Below, piece by piece: positions 63,114-64,000 of a DNA stretch of 64,000 nucleotides (positions are counted from its first letter, which is position 1; each line of letters opens with the position of its first letter). The notes beneath the pieces were generated by a model. That model was not told the DNA's origin. It worked only from the letters and a program-made list of their open reading frames with translations, and did not search any database. The position numbers were made by a program, and so were the translations under genes. Source of the stretch: an uncultured Clostridia bacterium (GTDB taxonomy: Bacteria; Bacillota; Clostridia; TANB77; CAG-465); the NCBI GenBank assembly GCA_949106495.1, contig CARYZD010000004.1, forward strand, positions 79,802 through 143,801, in the 5' to 3' direction.

Positions 63114-63142
63114 ATTATACCACTTTTTAGTAATTATGTCAA
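63114..63142 (-). promoter_or_regulatory. Consensus promoter of the 62.4 kb gene
   Basis: Minus strand TTGACA (63137-63142), a 17 bp spacer and TATAAT (63114-63119), a perfect match. Confidence 0.85.
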
Positions 63143-63175
63143 TTTTATATGTAGTGTAATTATAGCCTTTAGACA

Positions 63176-63203
63176 TAAAAAGAGAAACTAATTTATAGTT
63201 TCC
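63176..63203 (-). terminator. Terminator of the HAD gene
   Basis: Stem GAAACTA / TAGTTTC followed on the minus strand by TCTTTTT. The restored-frame stop codon of the HAD gene (63188-63190) lies inside the stem. Confidence 0.75.
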
Positions 63204-63641
63204 CCAAGTATTATTTTACGTATTTTATCTTTATGTGTATTATTTAATCCTGTAGTATAAAAATCCGTTTGCACAACATGATTTTCTAAACCGAACATAA
63301 TCTATCATAAAGGTATCGTCTACTATAACAAAATTATCTATATTATCATGTTCAGATAACCATTCCTTAATATAAGTACCTCTATATCCACCATTGCCTT
63401 TAATTCTATCAAGTATAGTTAAATCATATTTAGTAAATATTGTTTTAAGCTCATCAGTACTCCAAGATGTTGCAATAACAATTTTTAAATCTAGTTCTTT
63501 AACGATATCTCTAAGTATATTTATACATTCAGGATTTATTTCTTCTTCCCTTGTTAATCTTCGTCCAAGCCTTTTTTCAGTTTCTATATTATATGGCTGT
63601 GAATTTAATACACCATCTATATCTAGAAATAATACATTCAT
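63188..63641 (-). pseudogene. HAD-family phosphatase-like gene with a single frameshift
   Basis: The open frame from 63641 (ATG after GGAGG) encodes LFLDIDGVLNSQ, VIATSWSTDEL and FVIVDDTF, the HAD motifs with nucleophile DIDGVLNS. It resembles the small HAD domain found in RNA-repair proteins. It stops early at 63240 (about 133 aa). In another frame, from about 63287 to a TAG at 63188, the sequence reads ENHVVQTDFYTTGL and beyond, which is the expected family C-terminus. One extra T near 63288-63290 would explain it. Real mutation or sequencing error cannot be told apart. Confidence 0.75.
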
Positions 63642-63670
63642 AGACATCCTCCTTTATATAATTTTATAGT

Positions 63671-63698
63671 ATTATATCATGGATTTTAAATATAACAA
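63671..63698 (-). promoter_or_regulatory. Possible promoter of the HAD gene
   Basis: Minus strand TTGTTA, a 16 bp spacer and TATAAT. Confidence 0.45.
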
Positions 63699-63710
63699 GA
63701 AAAATAACTA

Positions 63711-63854
63711 TTATTTGTTATTCTTATTTACTATTTCGTTATAATGTTTTTGAGACGCTTCTTTATCTACAACTTTACTTTCTAGCTTTTTTAAAAAATT
63801 ATTCTTTATATTATCATCGATTAATTTTAAATTCTTATTAATGTTAATATTCAT
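63711..63854 (-). CDS. 47-residue hypothetical protein
   Basis: A short frame starting at an ATG with AAAGGAGG at good spacing. The product is 47 aa, highly charged and Asn/Lys/Ile-rich (MNININKNLKLIDDN..., ending KNNK), and likely one or two helices. Support comes from the RBS and from an upstream promoter with a perfect operator dyad, not from homology. It could be a small regulatory protein. Confidence 0.55.
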   Translation of the reverse strand: MNININKNLKLIDDNIKNNFLKKLESKVVDKEASQKHYNEIVNKNNK

Positions 63855-63869
63855 ACATTTTCCTCCTTT

Positions 63870-63887
63870 ATTAGATAAATATCTAAT
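63870..63887 (-). promoter_or_regulatory. Perfect operator dyad before the 47-residue gene
   Basis: ATTAGATA-AA-TATCTAAT on the plus strand, directly abutting the -10 (63888-63893) and ending next to the AAAGGAGG ribosome binding site. It could be a repressor site over the start point or a hairpin next to the RBS. Confidence 0.55.
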
Positions 63888-63916
63888 ATTATACTATATT
63901 AAATATAAAAACGCAA
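63888..63916 (-). promoter_or_regulatory. Promoter of the 47-residue gene
   Basis: Minus strand TTGCGT (63911-63916), a 17 bp spacer and TATAAT (63888-63893). The -35 overlaps the tail of the tRNA terminator. Confidence 0.55.
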
Positions 63917-63939
63917 AAAAGCTAGGATTTCTCCTAGCT
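63915..63939 (-). terminator. tRNA-Asn terminator
   Basis: Stem AGCTAGGA / TCCTAGCT with a GAAA tetraloop and a following run of T on the minus strand; a textbook intrinsic terminator. Confidence 0.9.
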
Positions 63940-63945
63940 GTATCT

Positions 63946-64000
63946 TGGCTCCTCAAGTAGGGCTCGAACCTACGACCCTTCGGTTAACAGCCGAATGCTC
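63946..64000 (-). tRNA. tRNA-Asn (GTT), 5' part beyond the window
   Basis: On the minus strand the last 55 nt of a tRNA are present. They include the anticodon arm with CTGTTAA (anticodon GUU), the T arm with GGTTCGAGCC, the 3' acceptor strand and an encoded CCA at 63946-63948. The D arm and 5' acceptor strand lie outside. Confidence 0.95.

Noticed and set aside
1..64000. CRISPR arrays, insertion sequences, prophage modules, rRNA genes
   Set aside because: No regularly spaced repeats, transposase or integrase frames, phage structural genes or rRNA sequence were seen. The ThyX-like gene and kinase are the only phage-flavoured genes.

Overview
The window is a strongly AT-rich chromosomal segment of a low-GC, endospore-forming Firmicute, most likely a clostridium. 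The evidence is Spo0A, an alpha/beta-type SASP, the spore-coat protease YabG, MecA, FtsEX with CwlO/PcsB-like hydrolases, SepF and DivIVA. AAGGAGG-type ribosome binding sites and near-consensus vegetative promoters (TTGaca, 17 bp, TATAAT) occur throughout. I cannot name a species. About 90% of the genes lie on the minus strand, as expected for a leading-strand housekeeping region. No phage, IS element, CRISPR array or rRNA is visible. A truncated tRNA-Asn closes the window.

Layout. 0.2-7.8 kb: gdpP-rplI-dnaB-tilS-ftsH operon, then spo0A. 8.0-9.0 kb: a SASP gene and two small membrane-associated proteins. 9.2-19.8 kb: one long S10/spc ribosomal protein operon from rpsJ to secY. It has a long structured 5' leader and a structured rpsJ-rplC spacer, and rpmD (L30) is absent. 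19.9-22.9 kb: a plus-strand ThyX-like / P-loop kinase / folC set, then rpsT. 22.9-24.9 kb: yabG and rpsF-ssb-rpsR. 25.0-27.1 kb: mecA and an HD-GYP regulator whose receiver lacks the phosphoacceptor Asp. 27.2-31.7 kb: rarA-DUF5711-like-cvpA, then comEA and an orphan. 31.7-32.4 kb: a divergent zinc-ribbon / Xre pair around dyad operators. 32.4-37.8 kb: rnc, radical SAM, Alg14/Alg13-like glycosyltransferase halves and a split transketolase with an unknown coiled-coil gene between its halves. 37.8-42.8 kb: acpP, tuf, fusA, rpsG, rpsL. 42.9-46.7 kb: a VWA surface protein and a transglutaminase-like protein, inserted where rpoC would normally adjoin rpsL. 46.7-54.3 kb: rpoC and rpoB behind an attenuator-like leader. 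54.4-62.4 kb: prfA and cell division / envelope genes (divIVA, sepF, two M23 peptidases, ftsX, ftsE), then ruvA. 62.4-64 kb: an orphan gene with a structured leader, a frameshifted HAD gene, a tiny ORF behind a perfect operator dyad, and tRNA-Asn.

How it fits together. Most of the window is translation and transcription machinery plus division. The classical rif-str-S10-spc superoperon has been broken into separately promoted and terminated units: rpoBC; rpsL-rpsG-fusA with tuf; rpsJ to secY. Other material lies between them. The best candidates for something undescribed are regulatory RNAs (the rpsJ-rplC spacer, the rpsJ, rpoB and 63 kb leaders), the rnc-linked glycosyltransferase / split transketolase operon, and the ThyX-like / kinase / FolC module.
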